Part shown: positions 34,187 to 42,970 of the stretch, piece after piece
Position numbering within the stretch: position 1 is the first letter of the stretch
Layout of the letters: every line of letters begins with the position of its first letter
From: Prescottella equi
Lineage (GTDB): Bacteria > Actinomycetota > Actinomycetes > Mycobacteriales > Mycobacteriaceae
Direction: 5' to 3'
NCBI RefSeq assembly: GCF_002094305.1
Contig: NZ_LWTX01000003.1
Location: forward strand, 310,001-374,000
DNA length: 64,000 nt
Made by a program: the position numbers and the translations under genes
Notes under the pieces: model-generated
The model's database searches: none
Seen by the model: the letters and a program-made list of their open reading frames with translations, nothing else
What the model was told of the DNA's origin: nothing

Positions 34187-34753
34187 TTGCTCGAGCTCGC
34201 AATTCTCGGGCTGCTCCTCGAGTCACCCATGCACGGTTACGAGCTCCGCAAGCGGCTGACCGGCCTGCTCGGTGCATTCCGCGCCTTCTCCTACGGCTCG
34301 CTCTACCCGACCCTGCGCCGCATGCAGGCCGACGGGCTGATCGCGGAGGACGCAGGCGCGGACGGCACCGTCAAGCGTCGGGCGCGCCGCGTGTACGAGC
34401 TCACCCCCGCCGGTCGGAAGCGTTTCTCCGAGCTGGTGGCGGACACGGGGCCCCAGAACTACACCGACGACGGTTTCGGCGTTCACCTCGCCTTCTTCAG
34501 TCGCACCCCCGCCGAGGCGCGGATGCGAATCCTGGAAGGCAGGCGACGTCAGGTCGAGGAGCGTCGAGAAGGCCTCCGCGACGCCGTCGGGCGGGCCACC
34601 GGATCACTCGACCGCTACACCCGCCAACTCCACCAGCTCGGTCTCGAATCGAGCGAGCGCGAGGTGCGGTGGCTCAACGAGCTGATCGCCGCCGAACAAT
34701 CATCAACAGCAACAGCACCCAAGAAAAACGAAGGAGAACCCGACCATGGGTGA
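34187..34753 (+). CDS. PadR-family transcriptional regulator
   Basis: DNA-binding regulator of 188 aa. The winged helix fills residues 1-90 ([21 protein letters not shown], then [17 protein letters not shown]) and a helical dimerization domain follows (residues 110-175). The inferred TTG start at 34187 has GGGGG 7 bases upstream and gives the family-typical start [13 protein letters not shown] 34181 is too close to that site. Its end overlaps ino1 by 8 bases, so it probably regulates inositol synthesis through the dyad upstream. It corresponds to Rv0047c by position. Confidence 0.9.
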   Translation: MLELAILGLLLESPMHGYELRKRLTGLLGAFRAFSYGSLYPTLRRMQADGLIAEDAGADGTVKRRARRVYELTPAGRKRFSELVADTGPQNYTDDGFGVHLAFFSRTPAEARMRILEGRRRQVEERREGLRDAVGRATGSLDRYTRQLHQLGLESSEREVRWLNELIAAEQSSTATAPKKNEGEPDHG

Positions 34754-35840
34754 GAACAGCACCGCGGTGCGCGTAGCCATTGTGGGCGTGGGTAACTGTG
34801 CCTCGTCCCTGGTCCAGGGCGTGCAGTACTACAAGGACGCCGACGAGAACTCGACCGTCCCCGGCCTGATGCACGTCAAGTTCGGCCAGTACCACGTGCG
34901 CGACGTCCAGTTCGTCGCCGCCTTCGACGTCGACGCCAAGAAGGTCGGATTCGACCTGTCCGAGGCGATCAACGCCAGCGAGAACAACACCATCAAGATC
35001 GCCGACGTCCCGCCGCTGGACGTCCCCGTCCTGCGTGGCCCGACGCTCGACGGCATCGGCAAGTACTACGCGCAGACCATCGAGGTCTCCGATGCCGAGC
35101 CCGTCGACGTCGTCGCCGCGCTCAAGGCCGCCAAGGTCGACGTCCTCGTGTCCTACCTGCCGGTGGGCTCGGAAGAGGCCGACAAGTTCTACGCGCAGTG
35201 CTGCATCGACGCCGGTGTCGCGTTCGTCAACGCGCTGCCCGTCTTCATCGCCTCCGACCCGGAGTGGGCCGAGAAGTTCCGCGCGGCCGGTGTCCCGATC
35301 GTCGGCGACGACATCAAGAGCCAGGTCGGCGCCACCATCACCCACCGCGTGATGGCCAAGCTGTTCGAGGACCGCGGCGTCGTGCTGGACCGCACGTACC
35401 AGCTGAACGTCGGCGGCAACATGGACTTCAAGAACATGCTCGAGCGTGAGCGCCTGGAGTCCAAGAAGGTCTCCAAGACCCAGGCCGTGACCTCGAACCT
35501 CACCGGTTCGCTCGCAGGCAAGGTCCACGACCGCAACGTCCACATCGGCCCCTCCGACTACGTCGAGTGGCTCGACGACCGCAAGTGGGCGTACGTCCGC
35601 CTCGAGGGTCGCGCGTTCGGTGATGCCCCGCTGAACCTGGAGTACAAGCTCGAGGTGTGGGACTCCCCGAACTCGGCCGGCATCATCATCGACGCCATCC
35701 GCGCCGCGAAGATCGCCAAGGACCGCGGCCTCGGTGGCCCGATCCTGCCGGCATCGGCGTACCTGATGAAGTCCCCGCCGGTCCAGATGGCCGACGACAA
35801 GGCTCGTGCCGAGCTCGAGGCCTTCATCATCGAGGCCTGA
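34746..35840 (+). CDS. ino1: inositol-3-phosphate synthase
   Basis: NAD-dependent 1L-myo-inositol-1-phosphate synthase, 364 aa, converting glucose 6-phosphate to inositol 3-phosphate for phosphatidylinositol, PIM and mycothiol synthesis. The cofactor loop [10 protein letters not shown] is at the N-terminus, [15 protein letters not shown] and LNVGGNMDF are core active-site segments, and the length matches the actinobacterial enzyme. AAGGAG lies just before ATG 34746. It is translationally coupled to padR and followed by a strong terminator. Confidence 0.97.
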   Translation: MGENSTAVRVAIVGVGNCASSLVQGVQYYKDADENSTVPGLMHVKFGQYHVRDVQFVAAFDVDAKKVGFDLSEAINASENNTIKIADVPPLDVPVLRGPTLDGIGKYYAQTIEVSDAEPVDVVAALKAAKVDVLVSYLPVGSEEADKFYAQCCIDAGVAFVNALPVFIASDPEWAEKFRAAGVPIVGDDIKSQVGATITHRVMAKLFEDRGVVLDRTYQLNVGGNMDFKNMLERERLESKKVSKTQAVTSNLTGSLAGKVHDRNVHIGPSDYVEWLDDRKWAYVRLEGRAFGDAPLNLEYKLEVWDSPNSAGIIIDAIRAAKIAKDRGLGGPILPASAYLMKSPPVQMADDKARAELEAFIIEA

Positions 35841-35856
35841 GTCTCCGCGTAAACCT

Positions 35857-35895
35857 CCTGTGGCGGTGGTCGATTCCTTCGACCACCGCCACAGG
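35857..35895 (+). terminator. terminator of padR-ino1
   Basis: The 17-base arms CCTGTGGCGGTGGTCGA (35857-35873) and TCGACCACCGCCACAGG (35879-35895) are perfectly complementary with a 5-base loop. The hairpin begins 16 bases past the ino1 stop and is followed by TGTATTA. Confidence 0.85.
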
Positions 35896-35948
35896 TGTAT
35901 TACGGGGATTCTCCGGATTAATCGGTGGTCCGGCGAATCCTCCGGTGC

Positions 35949-35954
35949 TACGGT
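35949..35954 (+). promoter_or_regulatory. candidate -10 box for the ABC-F leader transcript
   Basis: TACGGT lies 7 bases before the GTG of a six-codon open frame. It is followed 160 bases later by the ABC-F gene. No clear -35 is visible. Confidence 0.35.
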
Positions 35955-35961
35955 GGCTTTC

Positions 35962-35982
35962 GTGGGCACTCTGAATCAGTAG
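35962..35982 (+). CDS. candidate leader peptide MGTLNQ upstream of ABC-F gene
   Basis: A six-codon frame, GTG GGC ACT CTG AAT CAG TAG, begins 7 bases after a -10-like box, so it could be read as a leaderless transcript. A CGCCGCG/CGCGGCG stem (35990-36015) follows 7 bases after its stop. ABC-F resistance genes are often controlled by ribosome stalling on such short frames. No conservation evidence is available here. Confidence 0.3.
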   Translation: MGTLNQ

Positions 35983-35989
35983 ATCGGGA

Positions 35990-36015
35990 CGCCGCGTCGA
36001 GCTCGCTCCGCGGCG
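35990..36015 (+). promoter_or_regulatory. leader hairpin upstream of ABC-F gene
   Basis: CGCCGCG (35990-35996) and CGCGGCG (36009-36015) form a 7-base GC stem with a 12-base loop, just after a candidate six-codon leader frame and 105 bases before the ABC-F start. It could act as an attenuator. Confidence 0.35.
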
Positions 36016-36120
36016 GGTCCTGAGCGCGCAGAATTCCGGTTCGGCTCGGCCGGGCCGGATTGCGCGAGGGCACCTTTCCCCGATCTCCCCGGATCCCCTC
36101 CGGGTGCAAGGAGCGCTCTC

Positions 36121-37731
36121 ATGCCCGTCTCCCAATTCTCCCTCCGTTCCGTGTCGAAGCGATACCGCGACCGTGTGGTCCTCGACGCGGTCGACCTCGC
36201 CATCACTCCCGGCACGAGGGTCGGCGTCGTCGGCGACAACGGGTCCGGCAAGTCGACGCTGCTCGCGCTGCTCGCAGGCCACACGCCCGCCGACAACGGC
36301 GAGGTGCATGTCGTCGCTCCGGGCGGCCTCGCGTATGCCGCACAGTCCCTGGATCTTCCGGAGGAGGCGACCGTCCAGGACGCGATCGATCACGTGCTGC
36401 GCGATGTCCGGGCCCTCGAGGCCCGCATCCGCCGCTTGGAGCGGGAACTGGCACGCACGTCGCCCACCGCACTCGACGCGTTGCTGTTCGAGTACACATG
36501 CGCGACAGCGCTGTTCGAAAGCATGGACGGGTACACGGTCGACGAACGGGTCGACACCGGTCTGCGTGCGCTCGGCCTGCCGGATCTCGATCGCGCCCGG
36601 CCGTTCGGCACGCTCTCCGGTGGGCAACAGGCCCGGCTCGCGTTGGCCACCGGTCTGGCCGCGAACGCCGAGCTACTGCTGCTCGACGAACCCACCAACG
36701 ATCTCGACGACGACGCCGTCGCCTGGCTCGAGCAGCGGCTGCTCACCCATCGCGGCACCGTCGTGGCGGTGACGCACGATCGGGTCTTCCTGGACAGGCT
36801 GACGTCGGTGATCGTGGAGGTCGCCGATCGCGGCGTCCACCGCTACGGCGACGGGTACGACGGGTATCTGACCGCGAAGGCCGCCGAGCGTCGGCGACGA
36901 CTGCAGGAGTACGAGGACTGGAAGTCCGAGCTCGCGCGCAACGCCCGGCTGGTCGATGCCAATGCGGTGCGGCTGGCGGCCATTCCGCGCAAACAGGACA
37001 AGGCCGGGTTCGGACACGGAGCGTTCCGGGCCCGCGGCCGCGACCACGGCGCGATGGGCCGCATCCGCAACGCCAAGCAGCGGATCGGACAGCTGACGGC
37101 CGATGCCGTCGCACCGCCTCCCGAGCCGCTGCGGTTCACCCCATCCCTGGCGGTGTCCGGGACGGCGCCCTCCGATGCGCCGGCGCTGCTGCTGTCCGAC
37201 GTCCGCGTCGGAAGCCGGCTCACCGTCGCGGGACTGCAGGTGCCGCGCGGTGGCCGACTGCTCGTCACCGGCCCGAACGGTGCCGGCAAGACCACGCTGT
37301 TGGACGTGATCGCCGGCGAGCTAACGCCCGACACGGGGTCGGTGGCGGTAGCCGGCCGAGTGGGGTATCTGCGGCAGACGCCGCAGCCGTGGCCCACCGG
37401 AGCGACGCTGCTGGAGGCCTACGCCTCCCGAAGGCCCGGATACCAGGAGGACGCTGCCGCCGACCTGCTCTCGCTCGGCCTGTTCCGCCCCGACGACCTG
37501 CATCGTGCAGTCGGGGACCTGTCCTTCGGGCAGCGCCGGCGTCTCGAGGTGGCGCTGCTCGCCACCTCGGACGCCGACCTGCTGCTGTTGGACGAACCGA
37601 CCAATCACCTGTCTCCGGCACTGGTCGAGGAGCTGGAGGAGGCCGTCGACTCGTTTGCGGGCACGGTCGTCGTCGTCACGCACGACCGGCGGATGCGGCG
37701 GCGGTTCCGGGGGGAGCGCCTGACCCTGTGA
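36121..37731 (+). CDS. ABC-F family ATPase (antibiotic-resistance/ribosome-protection type)
   Basis: Soluble protein of 536 aa with two ABC ATPase domains in one chain and no membrane segment. Domain 1 has Walker A GDNGSGKST, signature LSGGQQARLAL and Walker B LLLLDEPTNDLD. Domain 2 has Walker A GPNGAGKTT, the variant signature LSFGQRRRLEV and LLLLDEPTNHL. The linker (about 245-310) is rich in Arg/Lys and helical. Such proteins bind the ribosomal E site and either rescue it from antibiotics or act in translation. AAGGAG precedes ATG 36121. It is preceded by a possible attenuation leader. Confidence 0.88.
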   Translation: MPVSQFSLRSVSKRYRDRVVLDAVDLAITPGTRVGVVGDNGSGKSTLLALLAGHTPADNGEVHVVAPGGLAYAAQSLDLPEEATVQDAIDHVLRDVRALEARIRRLERELARTSPTALDALLFEYTCATALFESMDGYTVDERVDTGLRALGLPDLDRARPFGTLSGGQQARLALATGLAANAELLLLDEPTNDLDDDAVAWLEQRLLTHRGTVVAVTHDRVFLDRLTSVIVEVADRGVHRYGDGYDGYLTAKAAERRRRLQEYEDWKSELARNARLVDANAVRLAAIPRKQDKAGFGHGAFRARGRDHGAMGRIRNAKQRIGQLTADAVAPPPEPLRFTPSLAVSGTAPSDAPALLLSDVRVGSRLTVAGLQVPRGGRLLVTGPNGAGKTTLLDVIAGELTPDTGSVAVAGRVGYLRQTPQPWPTGATLLEAYASRRPGYQEDAAADLLSLGLFRPDDLHRAVGDLSFGQRRRLEVALLATSDADLLLLDEPTNHLSPALVEELEEAVDSFAGTVVVVTHDRRMRRRFRGERLTL

Positions 37732-37778
37732 TCACCAGGTCGGGCGCGCTGTTCCTGTACAGCCGGGGCCGGTGGCGC

Positions 37779-38630
37779 TCAGCTGTACCGAGGGGGATTC
37801 CAGTCCGGAAAGATATCGGGCAGGTCCGAACCCACGGTCCGCTCGAATCGGGGGAGCCGCTTCTCCAGGAAGGATGTGACGCCCTCGTATGCATCGCTGC
37901 TCGAACCCTGCGCGCGTAAACCGCGCGACTCCGCGACGTGAGCCTCCATCGGGTGGCGGGCACCGAGCATGCGCCACACCAACTGACGGGTCAGTGTCAC
38001 CGAAACGGGCGCCGTCTCGTCGATGATCTCGGTGGCCAGCGCGCGGGCGGCACCGAGCAACTCGTCGGCCGGGCACACGGCGCGCACGAGACCGGCGTCC
38101 GCCGCCTCCGCTGCCGTGAACAGCCTTCCGATATAGAGCCATTCCAGCGCCCTGTCCACGCCGACCAGGCGCGGCAGGAACCAGCTCGAACAACTCTCCG
38201 GAACGATGCCGCGGCGAGTGAACGGGAACGCGAACTTCGCGTCTTCCGACGCGAGTCGGATGTCCATGGGGAGGATCATCGTCGCGCCGACCCCGACCGC
38301 GGGGCCGTTGACCGCGGCGATCACGGGCTTCACCGAATCGTAGATGCGTAACGTCATCTCACCACCGCCGTCCCGCGGAACGTCACCGTTGTCGTCGTTC
38401 GGTACGTCGAAGCGCGAACCGCCCTCGGACAGGTCGGCACCGGCACAGAACGCCCTACCCGACCCCGTCACGATCACCGCGCGAACCTCGTCGCTGGCAT
38501 CCGTGTGGTCGAAGGCATGGATGATCTCGTCCTTCATCTCGATGGAACACGCGTTGAGCCGATCCGGACGATCGAGCGTGATGGTGGCGATGCCGTCGGT
38601 GACATCGAGGCGGATGGTCTCGAACTTCAT
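37779..38630 (-). CDS. enoyl-CoA hydratase/isomerase (crotonase) family protein
   Basis: Crotonase-fold enzyme of 283 aa acting on acyl-CoA. The oxyanion-hole segments are GRAFCAGADLSEGG and GPAVGVGATMILPMD. A Glu in the second half (GIVPESCSSWFLPRLVG) could be catalytic, an arrangement seen in isomerase-like members. AAAGG lies 7-8 bases before ATG 38630. It is the outermost gene of the catabolic island and is followed upstream by a LysR gene on the same strand. It converges on the ABC-F gene. Confidence 0.83.
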   Translation of the reverse strand: MKFETIRLDVTDGIATITLDRPDRLNACSIEMKDEIIHAFDHTDASDEVRAVIVTGSGRAFCAGADLSEGGSRFDVPNDDNGDVPRDGGGEMTLRIYDSVKPVIAAVNGPAVGVGATMILPMDIRLASEDAKFAFPFTRRGIVPESCSSWFLPRLVGVDRALEWLYIGRLFTAAEAADAGLVRAVCPADELLGAARALATEIIDETAPVSVTLTRQLVWRMLGARHPMEAHVAESRGLRAQGSSSDAYEGVTSFLEKRLPRFERTVGSDLPDIFPDWNPPRYS

Positions 38631-38817
38631 GGACAGGCCTTTCCTCCGATTGCCGTCGCCGTACGGTCGGGCGTCGACGACTCAGCTACTCTTGCGTCCG
38701 ATCTCGCTCGGGCGCATACGTTTTACCGTCGACGATCGATTACCTCGAGTCAAAGATCGGTTTCCACCAGGAGGGATCGGTTTCGGGAATACCTCGGCAG
38801 CTCCCGCCTGTCGACCA

Positions 38818-39711
38818 TCAAAGATCGAGAACATCACCGGACGCGGTGATGAACGTGACGAAGGCGAGCGCGGCCGGGGAAAGGGAGCCGGTGCGGAACA
38901 CCAGCCCGAAGTCACGTCCCAGCTCGGGTGTCGTTCGCGCGATCCGGAGGCCACGACGTTCGGCGAGACGCGCCTCCGGCTCGGTGACGAAAGCCGCGCC
39001 GGCCCCCGCGACGACCAGAAGGTGCACGTTGTGTTCGTGCTCGACCTCGACCATGACATGGGGAGCGAAACCGTGATGGCCGCAAACTCTTTCGAGCTCC
39101 TCGCGAACCACCGTCCCGCGACCGCCCGCCACCAGCGGCAGGTCGGCGAGCGACTCGATCGGGAGGGTCGGGGCAGCCATGGTCTCGTAGTTCTCCGGCA
39201 GCGCCAGCACCAACCGGCGGCGGCCGAGCGGGTGTGTGGCCAGCTTCGCGTCGTCGACCGGAAGATAGTCGATAGCGACCTCGCACCTGGCAGATCTCAG
39301 GACGGTCGTCGAATCGGCGTTCGGGCCGGGGTCCACCAGGTTGATCCGTACGCCCGGGTGCCGTGCCCGAAACTCTGCGATGAGGGACGCCGACGGGTCC
39401 ACCGCCAGATCCGACGGGCAGGCCACGTCGAGCCACCCCCGCTCGAGAGACACGAGTCGTCGCACGGTCTCGTCCACGCGCCGGGACGACTGGACCACCT
39501 GACGGGCGGGGCCTACCAATGCCGCTCCCGCTCCGGTCAATTCCATTCCGCGCGGTACCCGGCGGAAGAGTGCGGCGCCCAGTTCCGACTCGAGCGCCCG
39601 CAGCGATTGGGACAGCGCCGGCTGCGCCACGTACAGGACCTCGGCGGCCTTGGTGACGCTACCGTTGTCGACCACGGCCAAGAAGTAGCGCAGCTGACGT
39701 GAGTCCACCAC
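38818..39711 (-). CDS. LysR-family regulator
   Basis: LysR-type regulator of 297 aa with the winged HTH at 1-60 (LRYFLAVVDNGSVTKAAEVLYVAQPALSQSL) and an effector domain from about 90. It resembles the regulators at 39828 and 52503, with the shared ALSQ/SLSQ/SVSQ recognition helix, EREL/ESELG and LVGPAR segments. It is divergent from the next LysR gene across 116 bases containing a CGAGC-N12-GCTCG dyad. It likely controls part of the acyl-CoA catabolic island. Confidence 0.85.
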   Translation of the reverse strand: MVDSRQLRYFLAVVDNGSVTKAAEVLYVAQPALSQSLRALESELGAALFRRVPRGMELTGAGAALVGPARQVVQSSRRVDETVRRLVSLERGWLDVACPSDLAVDPSASLIAEFRARHPGVRINLVDPGPNADSTTVLRSARCEVAIDYLPVDDAKLATHPLGRRRLVLALPENYETMAAPTLPIESLADLPLVAGGRGTVVREELERVCGHHGFAPHVMVEVEHEHNVHLLVVAGAGAAFVTEPEARLAERRGLRIARTTPELGRDFGLVFRTGSLSPAALAFVTFITASGDVLDL

Positions 39712-39827
39712 CGAACCCTATACAACCTTCCTCGAGCGATAAGCTGACAGCTCGAAATGGAGACACCGGCGCCTCGCGACCGGAGTCGAACGTGCCGGGC
39801 GCGGGCCACGGCAGCGGTGAGGTGAAT

Positions 39828-40736
39828 GTGGAATTCCGACAAGCCGAGCATTTTCTCGCCGTGATCGAACACGGCAGCCTCGTCCGCGCCTCGTCGGCGC
39901 TCCATCTCGCCCAGCCGTCGCTGTCGCAGTCCATACAGACCCTGGAGCGTGATCTCGGCGCGCCCCTGTTCCACCGGGTCGGCCGCGGCCTGGTCCCGAC
40001 TGCCGTGGGATCAGCCCTGGTGGCCCCCGCACGTCAGCTCTTGCGCGATGTGGCGACGGCCCAGGCCTCCGTTGCCGAGTTCTCCGGCCTCCACGGCGGG
40101 CATGTCGACATCGGAACCACCGCAGGCCTTTACGAGTCACGGGTGCCCGCGCTGGTCGGCGAACTTCGGCGGACTTACCGGTCGGTGAGCGTGCGTATCC
40201 GCGAGTACAGCTCGGAGGCGGCCGTTGCGGCGGCTGTGCGCGACGGCAGCGTCGAGTTGGGGTTCGGGTTCGTCGACCCCGAGACCGACGATCACGATCT
40301 CGAAACCCACTCGCTCGGAAGCGAGGAACTCTGCATCGCGCTTCCCCGGCGGATCGCGGAGGAGGTCCCCGATCCGCTGCCGTTCGATCAGGTTCCCGAC
40401 CTCCCGGTCATCGCGGTGACCGGTGGCGCGCAGGGCCGCGTCGCGGTGGAGGGTGCCCTCCGTCGCTCTGCCCGGCGCACGGCTATCGGCGTGGTCACCG
40501 AGCATCGACAGGCCACCATTCCGCTCGTGGCGGCCGGGGCGGGTATCGCCTGGACGTCGCAGGCAGTCGTCGACAACATCGATTCGTCCGAGGTGGTGGC
40601 GCGGTCGATGCAGCCGCCACTGGTCCTCGGAGTCGCCGTCATGCACCGACCCGGCATGTTGTCTCCCGCCGCCCGCGCCCTTCTCGAGACGGCGTTGCGA
40701 GGAGTCGAGCACGTCGATTCCGAGGGTGCATCGTAG
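39828..40736 (+). CDS. LysR-family regulator
   Basis: LysR-type regulator of 302 aa. The HTH is at 1-60 (FLAVIEHGSLVRASSALHLAQPSLSQSIQTLE), and the effector domain includes GGHVDIGTTAGLYESRVPALV. GTG 39828 is preceded by GAGG with a 5-base spacer and gives a normal LysR length; the frame runs on to 39699 without character. It is divergent from the related regulator at 38818 and convergent with the FadB-like gene. Confidence 0.85.
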   Translation: MEFRQAEHFLAVIEHGSLVRASSALHLAQPSLSQSIQTLERDLGAPLFHRVGRGLVPTAVGSALVAPARQLLRDVATAQASVAEFSGLHGGHVDIGTTAGLYESRVPALVGELRRTYRSVSVRIREYSSEAAVAAAVRDGSVELGFGFVDPETDDHDLETHSLGSEELCIALPRRIAEEVPDPLPFDQVPDLPVIAVTGGAQGRVAVEGALRRSARRTAIGVVTEHRQATIPLVAAGAGIAWTSQAVVDNIDSSEVVARSMQPPLVLGVAVMHRPGMLSPAARALLETALRGVEHVDSEGAS

Positions 40737-40792
40737 GTTCGCCGCGCCCGAGGTCTGTTCGGCGATCCCGCCGCCACGAAGGCGGGCGACCC

Positions 40793-40831
40793 CTCCGCGA
40801 CCGATGGGTGCCTCGCACCCACCGGTCGGAG
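40793..40831. terminator. bidirectional terminator
   Basis: An imperfect hairpin, CTCCG...TGGGTGC-CTC-GCACCCA...CGGAG, lies between the convergent LysR (ends 40736) and FadB-like (ends 40866) genes. The inner 7-base stem is perfect. Confidence 0.55.
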
Positions 40832-40865
40832 AGACCCGCCCGGCCATTCACATCCTGGCCACGAA

Positions 40866-42923
40866 CTAGTCGAACGTCTTTCCGTCCCTTGCCAACTCCA
40901 CCAACAGCCGGGCGGGTTCGATTCCGTCGGCACGCAAGGCTGCTTCGACCGTCGCGAGTCCGACCGTCTCCGCGTAGTACATCGGACCCCCGCGATAGCG
41001 CGGGAATCCGTAACCCGCGATGTACACCACGTCGATGTCGGAAGCACGGAGGGCGATTCCCTCTTCGAGAATCCTCGCGCCCTCGTCGACGAGCGAGAAC
41101 ACCAGTCGCTGCACGATCGAGTCCGCCGAGAAGGATTGTGGCAGAATGCCGTTGCGCCGGTAGTACGACTCGAGCAGCTCCGCGACGACCGGGCTGGAAA
41201 CGGCATCGCGGCGTCCGTCCTCGTAGTCGTACCAACCCGCGCCGGTCTTCTGGCCGAACCTTCCCATCTCGCAGAGCTCGTCGGCGATCTCGTTACGTCG
41301 GACGCCCGGGTTCTCCAGGTACTGCCGCTTCCGCACCGCCCACCCGATATCGCCACCACTGAGATCGCTCGCCCGGTAGGGACCCATCGCATAACCGAAC
41401 TGCTCGATCGCCGAATCGATCTGCTCCGGCGACGCGCCTGCTTCCAGCAGGTCGTCGGCGGCCCGCCGATACCGCGCGAGCATGCGGTTGCCGATGAAGC
41501 CGTCACACACGCCTGCGACCACCGGAACCTTGCCGATCCGTCGCGCCACCTCCAGAACCGTCGCCAGGACTTCGTCGGAGACCTTTTTCGGCCGGACGAT
41601 CTCCAGGAGGGACATCACGTTCGCCGGGCTGAAGAAGTGCAGTCCGACCACGTCGGACGGTCGGCGCGTGAACTCGGCGATCAGATCGATATCGAGGGTC
41701 GAGGTGTTGGTTGCCAGAATCGCTCCGGGCTTCATCACAGCGTCGAGTTCGGTGAACACCACGCGCTTGACGTCCATGTCTTCGAAGACGGCTTCGATGA
41801 CGAGGTCACACGACGCCAGGTCCGCGTACTCCAGGCTCGTCTCGAGCAGGCCCATCCGTTCCACGAAGGCGGTGTACGCAAGCCGGCCCTTCTCGACCTG
41901 CGCTTCGTAGTTCCGGCGAATAGCGGCTACCCCGCGCAGCAGCGCCTCTCGCGACGACTCCGAGAGCGCAACGGGGATACCCGCGTTCAAGAAGTTCATC
42001 GCGATACCGGTGCCCATCGTGCCGGCGCCGACGACGGCGACCTTGCTCACCGTTCTCACGGTGGCGTCCTTCGTGATGCCCGGGATGTTCTGGGCCGCCC
42101 GTTCGGCGAAGAAGGCGTGCCGGAGCCCCGCCGACTGACCGTCCTCGACCAGCTGCGCGAAGGCAGCTCGCTCGGCACTCGCTCCGGCGGAGAAGGGGCC
42201 GCGCGCCTGCTCCACCAGGTCCAGCGCGACCAGGGGAGCGCGCAGTCCCCGGCCCCGCTTGACGAGGGTGGCACGCAGCGGCGCGAGATCCTCGTCCCGA
42301 TCGACGGTGACGTCGCGGATACGGGGCAACGGAACCGAGTCACCCAGGCTCTGCGCGAACCGCACTGCCGCGCTGCCGACGTCGGCGTCCACGACCAGGT
42401 CGAGAAGTTTCTGCCCAGGAACCTCCGCGAGTGCCGCGGCGGTGCGGGCCGCACCGCCGGTGATCATCTCCGCGGCCGCACGGAGACCCAGGGCCCGCGG
42501 GAGGCGTTGCGTACCGCCGGCGCCGGGCACGAGCCCGAGCTTCACTTCCGGGAGCGCGAGCCGGGCCGTCGCCACCGCGACACGATAGTGAGCTCCCAGG
42601 GCGAGTTCGAGGCCCCCGCCGAAGCAGACTCCGTCGATGGCGGCGACAACCGGCTTCGGCGCGTCCTCGAGAGCGGCGATCAACGCACGAAGTGACGGCT
42701 CGGCCAGCGCAGCGGGAGTCCCGAACTCGGTGATGTCGGCACCCGCGGAGAAGATTCTCCCGTTGCCGGTCAACACGATCGATCCGATCTCGGGAGATTC
42801 GATGGCACGGGCGACGTCACGGAGAATTGCCTGGCGCGCCGCGAGGGCGAGTCCGTTCACCGGTGGATGGTCGAGCGAAATGACCGCGACGTTGCCCGCA
42901 ACTGCGTAGTGGGTCGACAACAT
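40866..42923 (-). CDS. FadB/FadJ-like enoyl-CoA hydratase / 3-hydroxyacyl-CoA dehydrogenase
   Basis: Bifunctional beta-oxidation enzyme of 685 aa. The N-terminal crotonase domain (1-190) has GRIFSAGADITEFG and GVCFGGGLELALG. The NAD-binding 3-hydroxyacyl-CoA dehydrogenase domain begins near 290 with VVGAGTMGTGIA, followed by the family segments GLHFFSPANVM and GFIGNRML and two C-terminal helical domains. ATG 42923 has AAAGG upstream at a short spacing; ATG 42944 adds 7 residues. It is the last gene of the minus-strand catabolic set, after the MFS transporter. Confidence 0.93.
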   Translation of the reverse strand: MLSTHYAVAGNVAVISLDHPPVNGLALAARQAILRDVARAIESPEIGSIVLTGNGRIFSAGADITEFGTPAALAEPSLRALIAALEDAPKPVVAAIDGVCFGGGLELALGAHYRVAVATARLALPEVKLGLVPGAGGTQRLPRALGLRAAAEMITGGAARTAAALAEVPGQKLLDLVVDADVGSAAVRFAQSLGDSVPLPRIRDVTVDRDEDLAPLRATLVKRGRGLRAPLVALDLVEQARGPFSAGASAERAAFAQLVEDGQSAGLRHAFFAERAAQNIPGITKDATVRTVSKVAVVGAGTMGTGIAMNFLNAGIPVALSESSREALLRGVAAIRRNYEAQVEKGRLAYTAFVERMGLLETSLEYADLASCDLVIEAVFEDMDVKRVVFTELDAVMKPGAILATNTSTLDIDLIAEFTRRPSDVVGLHFFSPANVMSLLEIVRPKKVSDEVLATVLEVARRIGKVPVVAGVCDGFIGNRMLARYRRAADDLLEAGASPEQIDSAIEQFGYAMGPYRASDLSGGDIGWAVRKRQYLENPGVRRNEIADELCEMGRFGQKTGAGWYDYEDGRRDAVSSPVVAELLESYYRRNGILPQSFSADSIVQRLVFSLVDEGARILEEGIALRASDIDVVYIAGYGFPRYRGGPMYYAETVGLATVEAALRADGIEPARLLVELARDGKTFD

Positions 42924-42970
42924 GAAACCTTTCGAGTGAAGCAATGTGATGATCGGACCGGCCCGTGCGG

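Noticed and set aside
35841-36120. WhiB7-type promoter before the ABC-F gene
   Set aside because: I could not find the AT-rich block directly upstream of a -35 element that marks WhiB7 promoters.
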